Source: Pelagibacterales bacterium SAG-MED05 (lineage in GTDB: Bacteria; Pseudomonadota; Alphaproteobacteria; Pelagibacterales; Pelagibacteraceae). From it: a DNA stretch of 64,000 nt. This document shows, one piece after another, positions 23,771 through 33,728 of the stretch. Location: assembly GCA_014654415.1 (NCBI GenBank), contig JACWDC010000002.1, positions 1 to 64,000 of the forward strand. The letters are read 5' to 3'. The translations under genes and the position numbers were made by a program. Within the stretch, counting starts at the first letter, position 1. Each line of letters starts with the position of its first letter. Below the pieces are notes generated by a model. It was not told the DNA's origin, made no database searches, and worked only from the letters and a program-made list of their open reading frames with translations.

Positions 23771-25544
23771 TTATTTTTGGGAATGAAATTTCAATATTAA
23801 CTCCGTTTTTATCTTTCTTATTTTTTATTAAAAAATCTCCAGAATGTTCATTAATTATTTTGCTAACTATAGGCAACCCTAAACCTGTTCCTTTTGTCTT
23901 AGTGGTAAAATACGGCGTCATTACTTTTTTTGTATCTGATATACCTGTGCCATTATCAGTTAATCTAACCATTATATAGTCATTATTACTAATAATTTCT
24001 ATGTCAATTTTACCTTTAAAATTAGGGGTTTTTTTAACTAAATCTAAAAATGCTTCTTCAGAGTTTTTAATTAAATTAATAAAGACTCTATTTAATTGTT
24101 CGGCATCTCCATTAATTATTAATTTTTTATGATTCACATTAATGTTTATTTTATTTTTTGATGACATTTTAACAAAATCTACAGATCTATTAATTATATC
24201 AATAATATTAATTTTTTTGAATATTGGTCTTGGCATTCTTGCAAAGTTTGAAAATTCATTAACCAAACTTTCAATATCTTTAATTTGTCTATTTATTGTT
24301 TCCAAATATTTTTCAAAATCCTTAGAATCTTTGCTTATTTTTGATGAGTATTTTTCTCTCAAACGATCAATAGATAATTGGATTGGTGTCAAAGGGTTTC
24401 TTATTTCATGGGCAAGTTTTCTAGCTACACTTTCCCATGCTTCATGTCTTTCAGTGGCAAGCAATTTATCTTGCTGCTTCTTAAGCCTATCAATCATTAA
24501 ATTAAAATTTTTATTTAATAACTTAAATTCTTCATCAGATTCAATATGTGGAACTTTTACATCTAATGCACCTTTACTTATTGCTTCGGATGCGCTGATT
24601 AAATTAACAATAGGTTTTGTTAATCTAGATGCAAAAACAATAGCTATAGCAGTTGATAAGAATAACAATAAAGTTACAACGATTATATAGATAATAGCAA
24701 AAGTAACTTTTATTCCTGTTTGACTGTTTTCAACCGAATAATAAAAATTTACCGCTTGTTCTGTTTCATTTAAATATCTTAAAATTTCAGAGTCAATATT
24801 TCTAGAAATATATAGATAGGTATCAACTAAAGAATTCAATTTAGTCATCACTGTTGTTTTGTTTTCTAAATTATTAGTAATTAAAACTGGTTTTCCTTCT
24901 AAAACTTGATCATAATCTTCATCTGATGGTACAACAAATTCATCTGTAATATCTCTTACATCAGATATTAATATATTTCCCAAACTATCAATCAGATAAA
25001 TATCATCTACTCTTCTTAAGATCTTTTCAGATTTCATAATTGCCTTAAATCGGTTTAGATCAGAATAATAAAAACCAGAGGCCCTATTTAAACCAACGCT
25101 CATTAAAATAATATCAGACTGAACATTTTTTTTACTTTCTTCTAGATAATTTTTAGCCACATCATAAGAATTATTGACTGCATTTGTAATTTGCTTATCA
25201 AAATAATTCTGAATACCAAAATTAAAAAGGAATAGTGAAAATATAGCTACTACCAAAGATGGAATTAAGGTAAAAACAGAGAATATTGAAATATATTTTA
25301 AATTTGTTTGCGAGCCTGTCTTGTTTCTTTTGCCTGTATAATAAAAGCGATAAAAATTTTTAAAAATCAAGGTAAAGAAAATTAATAATAAAATAATATC
25401 AATGATTAATAAAATCTGTAGATTTTGATCTGTTAAAGGGACAAATCCTTCATTGATGAAGGTTAAAAATGTTACAATCCCCAAGAAAATACATAAAAAT
25501 GAAGATAAAATAATCCAATTAAAGTTTTTTATAATTTTAAACAT
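23763..25544 (-). CDS. ntrY: Sensor histidine kinase NtrY
   Basis: A 593-residue membrane kinase, partner of NtrX. The N-terminus has two to three hydrophobic segments, then an extracytoplasmic sensor region (about 110-285), another membrane segment (FAIIYIIVVTLLLFLSTAIA), HAMP, the HisKA box RKLAHEIRNPLTPIQLS, and a HATPase domain with N-box LINLIKNSEEAF, DNGTGI and TKGTGLGLPI. It is shorter than typical NtrY (about 700 or more residues); I see no PAS domain between HAMP and HisKA. It begins 48 bases from the divergent ispDF gene. Confidence 0.93.
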   Translation of the reverse strand: MFKIIKNFNWIILSSFLCIFLGIVTFLTFINEGFVPLTDQNLQILLIIDIILLLIFFTLIFKNFYRFYYTGKRNKTGSQTNLKYISIFSVFTLIPSLVVAIFSLFLFNFGIQNYFDKQITNAVNNSYDVAKNYLEESKKNVQSDIILMSVGLNRASGFYYSDLNRFKAIMKSEKILRRVDDIYLIDSLGNILISDVRDITDEFVVPSDEDYDQVLEGKPVLITNNLENKTTVMTKLNSLVDTYLYISRNIDSEILRYLNETEQAVNFYYSVENSQTGIKVTFAIIYIIVVTLLLFLSTAIAIVFASRLTKPIVNLISASEAISKGALDVKVPHIESDEEFKLLNKNFNLMIDRLKKQQDKLLATERHEAWESVARKLAHEIRNPLTPIQLSIDRLREKYSSKISKDSKDFEKYLETINRQIKDIESLVNEFSNFARMPRPIFKKINIIDIINRSVDFVKMSSKNKININVNHKKLIINGDAEQLNRVFINLIKNSEEAFLDLVKKTPNFKGKIDIEIISNNDYIMVRLTDNGTGISDTKKVMTPYFTTKTKGTGLGLPIVSKIINEHSGDFLIKNKKDKNGVNIEISFPKINA

Positions 25545-25592
25545 TCCAAATAAGCGTTAATTATTCATATAAATATAATATAAGTTTATACA

Positions 25593-26738
25593 ATGAGTTT
25601 TTGTTTAATCATTCTTGCTGGAGGTAATAGCCATAGATTTAGGTCTAATATAGGCAAACCTTATCAAAAAATTGCTGGTAAATCATTAGTAGAAATTAAT
25701 GTCGATAAAGCTCGTCAATTTAAACAAATTAAAAAGATAGTTCTCGTATATAACAAAAAAGACTCAAAACGAGTCAAATCATTAAAATTAAAAAATATTA
25801 AGTTGGTCTTAGGTGGAAAAAATCGACAACAATCTACTTTCAACGCCTTAAAACACTTAAACAATGCAAAAGGAATTTCGAAAGTTTTAATTCATGATGT
25901 AGCAAGACCTAATTTTTCATTAAAATTATTTGACTCAATAATTAGAAATATGAAAAATGCTAAGGCTGTAGTTCCAAAAATTAATATTCAAGATGCTGTT
26001 AAACAAAGAATAAAATCAAGCCAATACGAATACATTATTGGTAAAAATAGAGACAATCTTTTTCTAACGCAAACTCCACAAGCCTTTAATCTTAAAGAAA
26101 TTTACCACCTACACAAAACTAATGTTGCTAAATATAGGGATGATGATGTCTCTTTATATATGGATTTAAATAAAATTAAGTTTATTGAAGGTGAAAAAAA
26201 CAACTTTAAGATTACAGATCAAGCAGATTTTCAAAATTTAAAAAATATTTATAGGTCCCAACAAAGCGTTGGAATAGGCTTTGATGTACATAGACTTGTT
26301 TTAAAAAGAAAACTTTATTTAGCAGGACTAAAAATTGAATCACCTTTAGGTACATTGGGTCATTCAGATGGAGATCCAGTGCTACATTCGATTACGGATG
26401 CAATCCTTGGTGCTTGTAAAATGGGAGATATTGGTCAAATGTTCTCAGACAAAAGTAAGAAATATAAAAATATAAGATCAACAATTTTACTCCAAGAAGT
26501 AATGGAAAAAATAAAAGCTAAGGGTTATTTTATAAATAATATAGATATAAATATTATTACTCAAACTCCAAAAATTAAAAAATATAAAAATAAGATGATA
26601 GAAAATATTTCTAAACTTTGCGGGATTTCTAAAAATCAAATTAATATAAAGGGTAAAACAACAGAGAAATTAGGTGTTGTAGGAAAAGAAAAAGCTATTG
26701 CTTGTGAAGTTATAACGTCGGTAATCAAATATGATTAA
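25593..26738 (+). CDS. ispDF: Bifunctional IspD/IspF isoprenoid enzyme
   Basis: A 381-residue fusion of two MEP-pathway enzymes. Residues 1-220 are IspD (cytidylyltransferase): LAGGNSHRFRSNIGKPYQKI at the nucleotide site, then DVARP and LTQTPQAF. Residues about 226-381 are IspF (MEcPP synthase): metal ligands in GFDVHRL (D231, H233), GHSDGD (256-261) with H265, and DIGQMFSD. The fused form is usual in Alphaproteobacteria. Together with dxr at 52-53 kb it shows an MEP pathway. It starts a plus-strand operon with pgpA (overlap eight bases) and pncC. Confidence 0.96.
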   Translation: MSFCLIILAGGNSHRFRSNIGKPYQKIAGKSLVEINVDKARQFKQIKKIVLVYNKKDSKRVKSLKLKNIKLVLGGKNRQQSTFNALKHLNNAKGISKVLIHDVARPNFSLKLFDSIIRNMKNAKAVVPKINIQDAVKQRIKSSQYEYIIGKNRDNLFLTQTPQAFNLKEIYHLHKTNVAKYRDDDVSLYMDLNKIKFIEGEKNNFKITDQADFQNLKNIYRSQQSVGIGFDVHRLVLKRKLYLAGLKIESPLGTLGHSDGDPVLHSITDAILGACKMGDIGQMFSDKSKKYKNIRSTILLQEVMEKIKAKGYFINNIDINIITQTPKIKKYKNKMIENISKLCGISKNQINIKGKTTEKLGVVGKEKAIACEVITSVIKYD

Positions 26739-27225
26739 AAAAATTAATTTTTTGTTTGTTACATTATTTGGAATAGGAAAAATAAAAAAAATACCAGGAA
26801 GTATTGCGTCTTTAGCCACAATCTTATTTTTATTTTTTTTATTTCATATCATAAATATTGATCCAAATATTGTTTTAGTTTCTTTAATCATAATCTTTTG
26901 TGTATCTCTATATGCAGTCAATATTTTTATAAAGAATTTAGATGATAAAGATCCTAAAGAAATAGTTATTGATGAATTCATAGGTCAATCTATTCCTATA
27001 TGCCTTTATGAAATCGCCCATGATACAACAAAAGAAACTAACGAAATATTAACATTCTATTTTATAATGTTTATTTTATTTAGAATTTTCGATATTACCA
27101 AACCTTATCCTGTAAGCTATTACGATAAGAATTTTAAGAACAGCTTTGGTGTTATAATGGATGATGTTTGTGCTGGTTTATATGTTGTTGCTGTTCTTGT
27201 TTTTTATATGGTTTTAAGTGTATGA
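26731..27225 (+). CDS. pgpA: Phosphatidylglycerophosphatase A
   Basis: A 164-residue inner-membrane enzyme that dephosphorylates phosphatidylglycerophosphate to phosphatidylglycerol. The start LFGIGKIKKIPGSIASLAT is the typical G-x-K-xx-PGT-like PgpA opening, DEFIGQSIP is the conserved acidic motif, RIFDITKPYPVSYYD and GVIMDDVCAGLY carry the remaining conserved acidic residues; four hydrophobic segments. Overlaps ispDF upstream and pncC downstream by eight and four bases. Confidence 0.93.
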   Translation: MIKKINFLFVTLFGIGKIKKIPGSIASLATILFLFFLFHIINIDPNIVLVSLIIIFCVSLYAVNIFIKNLDDKDPKEIVIDEFIGQSIPICLYEIAHDTTKETNEILTFYFIMFILFRIFDITKPYPVSYYDKNFKNSFGVIMDDVCAGLYVVAVLVFYMVLSV

Positions 27226-27692
27226 AGAAAAAAATAATCCAAATTATTAAACTTCTTAAAAGAAAAAAGTTAAAAATATCTGTTGCAGAATCTTGTACAG
27301 GTGGAATGTTTTCAAGTAATATTACTTCTGTTACTGGTGCATCTAAAGTGTTTACGATGGGTTTAGTAACTTACTCCAATCTAGCTAAAACCAGTATTTT
27401 AAAAGTGCCTAAAAAAATCATTCGAAAACATGGTGCTGTAAGTATTCAGTGTTGTTTATCTATGGTTAATAATCTAAGCAAAATTAGTAATAGCAAATTA
27501 TGTGTTTCAATAACTGGGATTGCTGGGCCTAGTGGTGGAACTAAACAAAAACCAGTTGGACTTGTTTATATAGGCCTAAAAAATGGAAAAAAAATCTTAG
27601 TTAGTAAAAACTATTTTAAAAATAAAGGAAGATCTGCAATTCAAAAAGCTACTGTCAATAAATCTCTTAATCTAATTCTGAAGCAGATATAA
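27222..27692 (+). CDS. pncC: Nicotinamide-nucleotide amidase (CinA C-terminal domain protein)
   Basis: A 156-residue cytoplasmic protein, started at ATG 27222, which overlaps the pgpA stop as ATGA; a longer frame with a Cys-rich head (start 27168) is only pgpA in another phase. The family motif ISVAESCTGGMFSSNIT holds the catalytic Ser24, followed by SVTGASKVFTMGLVTYSN and ITGIAGPSGGTKQKPVGLVY. It deamidates NMN to NaMN in pyridine nucleotide salvage. Only the CinA C-terminal domain is present, as is common in Proteobacteria. Confidence 0.92.
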   Translation: MKKKIIQIIKLLKRKKLKISVAESCTGGMFSSNITSVTGASKVFTMGLVTYSNLAKTSILKVPKKIIRKHGAVSIQCCLSMVNNLSKISNSKLCVSITGIAGPSGGTKQKPVGLVYIGLKNGKKILVSKNYFKNKGRSAIQKATVNKSLNLILKQI

Positions 27693-27696
27693 TTTT

Positions 27697-28011
27697 TTAG
27701 ATTGGATAATTAAATCTTTTAAATTCTATAATAATATCCAATAAATGAGCTAAGAAACTGTTAAGAGATAAAAAAATTAAAAAAACATTTATATAAAGAA
27801 CAAATACTAAAGCATTTCTTTGCCTTTTCCTTTTTAAAAATTTACCATCTTCGGGTAACCATTCTTTATTTTTTGATTTGAAATCATAAGAAAACATCCA
27901 ATAAGTAAGATCGCTTTCATTAGTGTCTCCAGTTCTTATGCTTTTAATGTATGAAGATAAAAATTTACAAATAATTGATAATAAAATTAATATTATTGTT
28001 ATGCCCAACAT
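27697..28011 (-). CDS. Hypothetical two-TM membrane protein
   Basis: A 104-residue protein with a hydrophobic N-terminus (LGITIILILLSIICKFL), a central polar region with DLTYWMFSYDFKSKNKEWLPE, a basic patch KFLKRKRQRN, and a second hydrophobic segment ALVFVLYINVFLIFLSL. I do not recognise the family. Its start codon overlaps the ratA-like stop by one base and its end is four bases from the convergent pncC end, so it is the last gene of a minus-strand run. Clean boundaries and coupling support a real gene. Confidence 0.65.
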   Translation of the reverse strand: MLGITIILILLSIICKFLSSYIKSIRTGDTNESDLTYWMFSYDFKSKNKEWLPEDGKFLKRKRQRNALVFVLYINVFLIFLSLNSFLAHLLDIIIEFKRFNYPI

Positions 28012-28454
28012 TATTTATATAGTTTATTGGCTCTTTCTTCAAAGGACTTTGCAATCTTATTAAGTCCTAACTCAAAAGATTTTTTCATTATTGAATTTAA
28101 AACTGTATTTTTTAACTCAAAATCAATGAAGAATTTTAATTGAGTTCCACTATTTATTTCCTTAAAAGTCCATTCATTTTTCAAATGTTTTAATGGTCCA
28201 TCAAGATTTGTAACTATAATTTTGTCCTTCTCTTTATAATAAGAAACATGACTTGAAAAAGTTTCATTAAGAATGCTTTTGCCAACTTTTAAATCTCCTT
28301 TAAACGTAATTAAATCAGTGCTTTCATTCTTATCTTCTATTTTTCCTTCTATACACCAAGGAACGAATTCAGGATATTTTTCAATATCAAGAACCATTTC
28401 AATAAGTTGTTTTTTTTTACAAGGAATGATTTTTTTTATTGTTGCGGATGACAT
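28011..28454 (-). CDS. RatA/Coq10-family START-domain protein
   Basis: A 147-residue soluble protein of the polyketide-cyclase/START superfamily, RatA/Coq10 branch. Characteristic stretches are [50 protein letters not shown] and [21 protein letters not shown]. Coq10-type members bind ubiquinone; E. coli RatA has been reported to affect ribosome subunit joining. In Alphaproteobacteria this gene commonly follows lipA, as here (19-base overlap). A ubiquinone chaperone role seems more likely than a toxin role, by analogy only. Confidence 0.85.
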   Translation of the reverse strand: MSSATIKKIIPCKKKQLIEMVLDIEKYPEFVPWCIEGKIEDKNESTDLITFKGDLKVGKSILNETFSSHVSYYKEKDKIIVTNLDGPLKHLKNEWTFKEINSGTQLKFFIDFELKNTVLNSIMKKSFELGLNKIAKSFEERANKLYK

Positions 28455-29380
28455 TCAAGTTTTTTATTTCTGGCATCTTGTAGCTTTCTAAAGTCTTCAT
28501 CTGCATGATAAGAAGATCTCGTAAGAGGAGAAGATGACACTAATAAGAAACCTTTTGTTTTTGCAATACTTGCAAGTTCTTTAAACTCATTTGGATGATA
28601 ATAGCGATGCAAAGGATGATGTTTTGCTGAAGGTTGTAAGTACTGTCCAATAGTTATGAAATCAACTTCTGCAGATCTTAAATCATCCATCACTTGAATA
28701 ATTTCCTCTTTATTTTCTCCAAGACCAACCATTATGCCTGACTTAGTAAAAACTTTTTTGTTGCATTGTTTTGCATTTTTTAAAAGCTCTAAAGATGCAA
28801 AGTATCTAGCTCCAGGTCTAACTTTAGTATAAAGTCTTGGAACAGTTTCAATGTTATGATTAAAAACATCAAGGTCGGCTTTAAGAACTTTTTTATAAGC
28901 ATCACCTTTTCTTAAGAAATCAGGAGTTAAAACTTCTATAGAAGTATTAGGATTTTTTTCTCTTGTTGTTTTAACCACTTTATAAAAATGATTTGCACCA
29001 CCATCTTTAAGATCATCTCTATCGACTGAAGTAATAACAACATGTTTTAAATTTAATTTTTTAACAGCATTTGAAATTTTTACTGGCTCAAAAATATCTA
29101 AACTTATTGGTTTTCCAGTTTTAACATCACAGAAAGCACAAGCTCTTGTGCAAGTATCGCCCATGATCATAAAAGTTGCATGTTTTTTACTCCAACATTC
29201 TGTTATATTTGGGCAGTTAGCTTCTTGGCATACTGTTACAAGGTTGTTCTGATTTACAACTTTTTTAGTTTGAAAAAAAATTTTTGAGTCTACAATTTTA
29301 GATCTAATCCATTCCGGTTTTTTTTTAATAGGATTAATAGGTTTATTAACTTTTTCTGGATGTCTAACTTTATTATTCAT
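28436..29380 (-). CDS. lipA: Lipoyl synthase
   Basis: A 314-residue radical-SAM enzyme that inserts two sulfurs into protein-bound octanoyl groups. It has the auxiliary cluster cysteines C51, C56, C62 ([12 protein letters not shown]) and the radical-SAM triad C77, C81, C84 (CTRACAFC), and the conserved C-terminal Ser in LTRSSYHAD. Normal length. It overlaps ftsB by four bases and the RatA-like gene by 19. The pyruvate dehydrogenase genes I would expect between ftsB and lipA in many relatives are absent. Confidence 0.97.
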   Translation of the reverse strand: MNNKVRHPEKVNKPINPIKKKPEWIRSKIVDSKIFFQTKKVVNQNNLVTVCQEANCPNITECWSKKHATFMIMGDTCTRACAFCDVKTGKPISLDIFEPVKISNAVKKLNLKHVVITSVDRDDLKDGGANHFYKVVKTTREKNPNTSIEVLTPDFLRKGDAYKKVLKADLDVFNHNIETVPRLYTKVRPGARYFASLELLKNAKQCNKKVFTKSGIMVGLGENKEEIIQVMDDLRSAEVDFITIGQYLQPSAKHHPLHRYYHPNEFKELASIAKTKGFLLVSSSPLTRSSYHADEDFRKLQDARNKKLECHPQQ

Positions 29381-29670
29381 TTTAATTTGATTAAAATTTC
29401 GTCTTTAGTTCCATATCTTAATTTTTCTCTGTATAACATATCTAAATAATCTAAATCATTATTTGTTATTAATTTAATTTTATGTTTCAAATCTTGGAGT
29501 TCTTCATTACGAACTGTTTCTTTTTGTATAAGTTCTTCGTGTATTTGTTTCTTTTCAAAATATGAAACTAGGCCTCTTTCTCCTCCAATAAGATTAATAC
29601 CAACGTAAAGTGTAAGAAATATATTAAATAATATAAGTTTTTTCTTTTTAAAACTTTCAATAAGTCGCAT
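29377..29670 (-). CDS. ftsB: Septum formation initiator FtsB/DivIC-like protein
   Basis: A 97-residue bitopic protein: short basic N-terminus, one membrane segment ([19 protein letters not shown]), then a coiled coil ([21 protein letters not shown]) and the short C-terminal region [19 protein letters not shown] typical of FtsB/DivIC. It would bridge FtsL and FtsQ in the divisome. The position directly after eno is shared with many bacteria, where ftsB follows eno. Sequence is divergent, as usual for this family. Confidence 0.85.
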   Translation of the reverse strand: MRLIESFKKKKLILFNIFLTLYVGINLIGGERGLVSYFEKKQIHEELIQKETVRNEELQDLKHKIKLITNNDLDYLDMLYREKLRYGTKDEILIKLK

Positions 29671-29672
29671 TA

Positions 29673-30929
29673 TTAGATTTTAGCCATTTTAACTTGATTT
29701 CCAAGTTCTTCTTCTATGCGTAACAGCCTGTTATATTTAGCTACTCTTTCAGATCTTGCTAATGATCCAGTTTTTATTTGAGATGATTCTGTCGCTACAG
29801 CTAGATCAGCGATAAATGTATCCTCTGTATCTCCTGATCTGTGAGAAATAATTGTGTTAAAACTAGCTTTTCTTGCCATTGTTACAACCTCTAATGTTTC
29901 AGATAAGGTTCCGATTTGATTAGGTTTAACTAAAATACTATTAGCAGATTTATTATCTATTCCTTTTTTTAATCTTTTTGAATTTGTTGCAAACAAATCA
30001 TCTCCTACAATTTGAACATTTTTACCAATTTCAGCTGTAATTTTTTTCCAAGATTCCCAATCTTCTTCCGCAAAAGGATCTTCGATTGATTTAATAGGAT
30101 AACTCGAAGTTAATTTCTTATAGTAACCAACAACATCATCGACCGAAGTAAAATTACTTGATTGGATTGAATATTGCCCTTCTTTATTGATTAATTCGTT
30201 CGCAGCTATGTCTAGGCAAATTACAACGTCTTTCCCAGGTGTTAACTTTGATTTTTCTATAGCATTTACAATTAATTCAAGAGCTTCTTCATTGGTATTA
30301 ATTGATGGAGCAAAACCTCCTTCATCACCAACATTAGTAAGCATTTTTTTTGATTTTAATAAACTTTTTAAATTCTGAATAACAAGAAAACATTTTTCTA
30401 CTGCATCCATAAAATTTTTTGCTGAGTCTGGTCTAATCATAAATTCCTGGATATTTAAATCATTATCTGCGTGAGCACCACCATTAATAATATTCATTAA
30501 AGGATTGGGTAAAGAAAAAGATTTCCCTAAATTTTTATAAAGCGGTTTTTTAACTGATAGAGCTGCCAATTTTGAATTAGCTAAAGATACAGCTAAAGTT
30601 GCATTTGCTCCGAGATTTTTTTTATTTTCAGTGCCGTCCAAATCTAATAAAACTTTATCAATTTTAGACTGGTTGTTTGGATCCAATCCTTTTAAGCTTA
30701 ATCCAATCTTTTTATTAATATTTTCAACAGCCTTCTTAACACTTTTACCTAAAAAATTATTCTTATTTTGATCTCTCAATTCATGGGCTTCAAAAGCTCC
30801 TGTTGATGCGCCAGATGGTGATATAGCTGTAGCAGAAATATCATTATCTAAAAAAATTTCTGCTTCGACAGTTGGGTTTCCTCTGCTGTCAAAAACTTGA
30901 CGACCTTTAACATTGGTAATTTTTGCCAT
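29673..30929 (-). CDS. eno: Enolase
   Basis: A 418-residue enzyme converting 2-phosphoglycerate to phosphoenolpyruvate. It begins ITNVKGRQVFDSRGNPTVEAE, has SGASTGAFEAHELRD, the metal ligands in VICLDIAANE, IEDPFAEEDW and VGDDLFATN, and ends with ISHRSGDTEDTFIADLAVAT and KYNRLLRIEEELG. It is slightly short of the usual 425-435 residues but complete. Two bases separate it from ftsB; together with gap and tpiA it gives three lower-glycolysis enzymes in the window. Confidence 0.98.
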   Translation of the reverse strand: MAKITNVKGRQVFDSRGNPTVEAEIFLDNDISATAISPSGASTGAFEAHELRDQNKNNFLGKSVKKAVENINKKIGLSLKGLDPNNQSKIDKVLLDLDGTENKKNLGANATLAVSLANSKLAALSVKKPLYKNLGKSFSLPNPLMNIINGGAHADNDLNIQEFMIRPDSAKNFMDAVEKCFLVIQNLKSLLKSKKMLTNVGDEGGFAPSINTNEEALELIVNAIEKSKLTPGKDVVICLDIAANELINKEGQYSIQSSNFTSVDDVVGYYKKLTSSYPIKSIEDPFAEEDWESWKKITAEIGKNVQIVGDDLFATNSKRLKKGIDNKSANSILVKPNQIGTLSETLEVVTMARKASFNTIISHRSGDTEDTFIADLAVATESSQIKTGSLARSERVAKYNRLLRIEEELGNQVKMAKI

Positions 30930-30933
30930 CTAA

Positions 30934-31758
30934 TTATTTTTTAATTAAATTGTCTATTTCAGTTAATTTTTTTAATAAACTTTTCATTTCATTTAATGGA
31001 ACCATATTAGGTCCATCAGATGGAGCATTATCTGGGTCTTCATGGGTTTCGATAAATATTGCGCCCACACCAACTGCGATTGCTGCTCGAGCTAAATGTG
31101 GAACAAATTCTCTTTGCCCTCCACTTTTCTCACCCATTCCTCCAGGTTGTTGAACAGAATGTGTGGCGTCAAAGACAATCGGAAAACCAAATTTTGACAT
31201 AATAGGTAATGCTCTCATATCTGACACTAAAGTATTGTATCCAAAGCTTGCGCCTCTCTCTGTAATCAAAATATTTTTATTTCCAGACTCTTCAATTTTT
31301 TTTATTACATTGGCCATATCCCATGGAGCTAAAAATTGACCTTTCTTAACGTTAATAATTTTTCCTGTTTTCGCTGCAGCAATAAGTAAGTCTGTTTGGC
31401 GACATAAAAATGCAGGTATCTGCAAAACATCAACATGATCAGAAACGATCGAACATTGTTCAGCTGTATGAATATCTGTTAAAACTGGAACATCAAGTTC
31501 TTTTCTTATTTTATCAAAGATAGGTAAAGATTTTTCTAATCCCATCCCTCTTTTGCCTTTAAGACTTGTTCTATTTGCTTTATCAAAAGAAGTTTTATAA
31601 ATTAAATTTATTGCAAGATCAGAAGTAATTTTTTTAAGTTCAGTGGAAATTTTCATTGCATGAGCTTCATTTTCAAGCTGGCAAGGGCCTGCAATTAAAG
31701 TAAATGGTTTGTCGTTAGCAATCTCAAAATTAGAACATTTTACTTTATGATTTTTCAT
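30934..31758 (-). CDS. kdsA: 3-deoxy-D-manno-octulosonate 8-phosphate synthase
   Basis: A 274-residue enzyme joining PEP and arabinose-5-phosphate to make KDO-8-phosphate for lipopolysaccharide. Motifs: [56 protein letters not shown] and [19 protein letters not shown]. Length is normal. It overlaps pyrG by four bases and ends four bases before eno, a conserved order. It fits with the lpx genes later in the window, implying a KDO-lipid A core. Confidence 0.97.
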   Translation of the reverse strand: MKNHKVKCSNFEIANDKPFTLIAGPCQLENEAHAMKISTELKKITSDLAINLIYKTSFDKANRTSLKGKRGMGLEKSLPIFDKIRKELDVPVLTDIHTAEQCSIVSDHVDVLQIPAFLCRQTDLLIAAAKTGKIINVKKGQFLAPWDMANVIKKIEESGNKNILITERGASFGYNTLVSDMRALPIMSKFGFPIVFDATHSVQQPGGMGEKSGGQREFVPHLARAAIAVGVGAIFIETHEDPDNAPSDGPNMVPLNEMKSLLKKLTEIDNLIKK

Positions 31759-33377
31759 TTTTTTGAATTTATTTTTGCGGCCTTTATAAACGATGAGAAT
31801 AAAGGATGTGGTGTTAAAGGTCTAGATTTAAATTCAGGATGAAACTGAACTCCTATAAACCAAGGGTGATCCTTTAATTCAATAATTTCTGGCAATTTAC
31901 TGTCTGGAGATAAACCTGAAAAAATCATTCCTTTATTTTCAAAATCTTCTTTATAATTAATGTTAACTTCATATCTATGGCGATGTCTTTCTTCAATCTT
32001 TAAAGAATTATAAATTTTACTTATTTTTGTGTCTTTTTTAAGTCTAGCTTCATAGCTTCCTAATCTCATAGTTCCGCCTAAGTCTTTATCAGTCCCTTTC
32101 ATTAATTTACCATCCTTAATCCATTCGCTCATTAAACCTACAACAGAAGCTTTTGAAGAACCAAATTCACTTGATGATGCATTTTTTATATTTAATTTAT
32201 TTCTGGCAAATTCAATAACAGCCATTTGCATTCCAAAACAAATGCCTAAAAATGGTATTTTATTTTTTCTAGCATAGTTTATTGCTGCAATTTTTCCTTC
32301 AGTACCTCTTTTGCCAAAACCTCCTGGTATTAAGATCCCAGATACATCTTTTAATTTATTCTTTATTTCTTTTGGTTTTAAGTAATCAGACTCAATTCTT
32401 ACAAGATTAACCTTCAAATTATTAGCTATACCTCCATGTGTTAAAGCTTCATCTAAAGATTTATAGGCATCTTTAAGTTCTACATATTTTCCAATTATTG
32501 CAATATTTACTTTATTTTTTGTATTTAAAACTAATTGAGTGATTTTCTTCCATGGTTGAAGATTTACTCTCTTTTTAGATTTGATTTTGAAAAATTTTAA
32601 TACTCTTTCATCCAATCTCTCTTTATTAAAGCTTATTGGAGCTTCATAAATCGTTTTTACATCAACTGTTTCAATCACGTCATCAATTGAAACATTACAA
32701 AATAAAGAAATTTTCTTTCTTTGATTTAAAGGAATAGATCTTTCTGACCTACAAATGATAATGTCTGGTTGAATACCAATGCTTCTTAGTTCTTTTACGG
32801 AATGTTGAGTTGGTTTTGTTTTAATTTCATCAGATGCCTTCATATAGGGAACCAAAGTAAGATGAATAAACAAAGTATTTTTTTTTCCCAATTCGTTTGA
32901 AAATTGTCTTATAGCCTCTAAAAAAGGAAGGCTTTCTATATCTCCTACAGTTCCACCTATCTCACAAATAACAAAGTCTTCTTTTGTTACTTCGTTACTA
33001 ATAAACTCTTTAATTCTATTGGTAATATGTGGAATAACTTGAACAGTTTTACCTAGATATTTGCCTTGACGTTCTCTCCTTAATACATCGTTGTAAATTT
33101 TTCCTGTTGTTATGTTGTCAGATTTTTTCGCTGAAATTCCAGAAAATCTTTCATAATGTCCTAGATCTAGATCTGTTTCTGCTCCATCATCAGTCACATA
33201 AACTTCACCATGTTGAAATGGACTCATAGTTCCAGGATCAACATTTAAATAGGGATCTAATTTTCTAATTCGAACTTTGTAACCTCTTGATTGTAAAAGG
33301 TAAGCTAATGAAGCTGATGATAATCCTTTGCCTAAAGATGAAACCACGCCGCCAGTAACGAAAATGTATCGCGCCAT
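31755..33377 (-). CDS. pyrG: CTP synthase
   Basis: A 540-residue enzyme making CTP from UTP and glutamine. The synthetase domain starts [20 protein letters not shown] and includes [15 protein letters not shown] and [17 protein letters not shown]; the C-terminal class I glutamine amidotransferase has GICFGMQ (nucleophile Cys), a GVQFHPEF His-Glu pair. Full length. CTP is also used by the downstream CDP-diacylglycerol, KDO and IspD reactions seen in this window. It follows secG after a 46-base gap with a small palindrome. Confidence 0.98.
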   Translation of the reverse strand: MARYIFVTGGVVSSLGKGLSSASLAYLLQSRGYKVRIRKLDPYLNVDPGTMSPFQHGEVYVTDDGAETDLDLGHYERFSGISAKKSDNITTGKIYNDVLRRERQGKYLGKTVQVIPHITNRIKEFISNEVTKEDFVICEIGGTVGDIESLPFLEAIRQFSNELGKKNTLFIHLTLVPYMKASDEIKTKPTQHSVKELRSIGIQPDIIICRSERSIPLNQRKKISLFCNVSIDDVIETVDVKTIYEAPISFNKERLDERVLKFFKIKSKKRVNLQPWKKITQLVLNTKNKVNIAIIGKYVELKDAYKSLDEALTHGGIANNLKVNLVRIESDYLKPKEIKNKLKDVSGILIPGGFGKRGTEGKIAAINYARKNKIPFLGICFGMQMAVIEFARNKLNIKNASSSEFGSSKASVVGLMSEWIKDGKLMKGTDKDLGGTMRLGSYEARLKKDTKISKIYNSLKIEERHRHRYEVNINYKEDFENKGMIFSGLSPDSKLPEIIELKDHPWFIGVQFHPEFKSRPLTPHPLFSSFIKAAKINSKK

Positions 33378-33405
33378 GGAAGTATGTTATACTTTAAAAA
33401 CCTTT

Positions 33406-33420
33406 AAACACAAAGTGTTT
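33406..33420. repeat. Small palindrome between secG and pyrG
   Basis: AAACAC-AAA-GTGTTT forms a 6-bp stem with a three-base loop three bases past the secG stop. There is a short T-run only after five further bases on the minus strand, so it is at best a weak terminator or an mRNA 3' end. The stretch has no other recognisable content. Confidence 0.35.
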
Positions 33421-33423
33421 AAT

Positions 33424-33723
33424 TTACTTTGACTGAGGAATTTGTGGAAGGTCTGAATTTTCTTCTTCTTGTTTCTCAAGAACTGATTGTGTTTCACGGA
33501 GCTCATCTCTAGAGATTGCAACTATAACCACGCTGCAAATAATAAATAAAGCAGCAATTACAGAAGTAAATTTAGTTAAAAAACTTCCCATGGATCTCGC
33601 AGATGTGAAATTATCTTGTGAAACACCCAGTCCAAGTGCTCCTCCTTCTGATTTTTGCAATAAAATAGCAATAATCAAAATTACTGCAAGAATTATATTA
33701 ATTGTAATTAATAAACTTTCCAT
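33424..33723 (-). CDS. secG: Protein translocase subunit SecG
   Basis: A 99-residue inner-membrane protein of the SecYEG channel. The first membrane segment is LLITINIILAVILIIAILLQ, followed by the typical KSEGGALGLG and a second segment FTSVIAALFIICSVVIVAI, then a charged tail. It is five bases from tpiA, the conserved tpiA-secG order. Sequence between the segments (SARSMGSFLTKFTS) matches the SecG pattern of FxxxRGxxNFLTR. Confidence 0.93.
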   Translation of the reverse strand: MESLLITINIILAVILIIAILLQKSEGGALGLGVSQDNFTSARSMGSFLTKFTSVIAALFIICSVVIVAISRDELRETQSVLEKQEEENSDLPQIPQSK

Positions 33724-33728
33724 AATGT

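Noticed and set aside
24142-24690. 182-residue plus-strand frame in ntrY
   Set aside because: Antisense to the kinase core and HAMP region; shadow.
27168-27221. N-terminal extension of pncC with many cysteines
   Set aside because: This part is pgpA coding sequence read in another phase; the ATGA overlap at 27222 gives the standard protein start.
28011-28454. RatA as toxin of a toxin-antitoxin pair
   Set aside because: No antitoxin-like gene is adjacent, and the lipA context points to the Coq10-like lineage.
33406-33420. Strong terminator between secG and pyrG
   Set aside because: Only a 6-bp AT-containing stem and a delayed T-run; kept as a weak palindrome.
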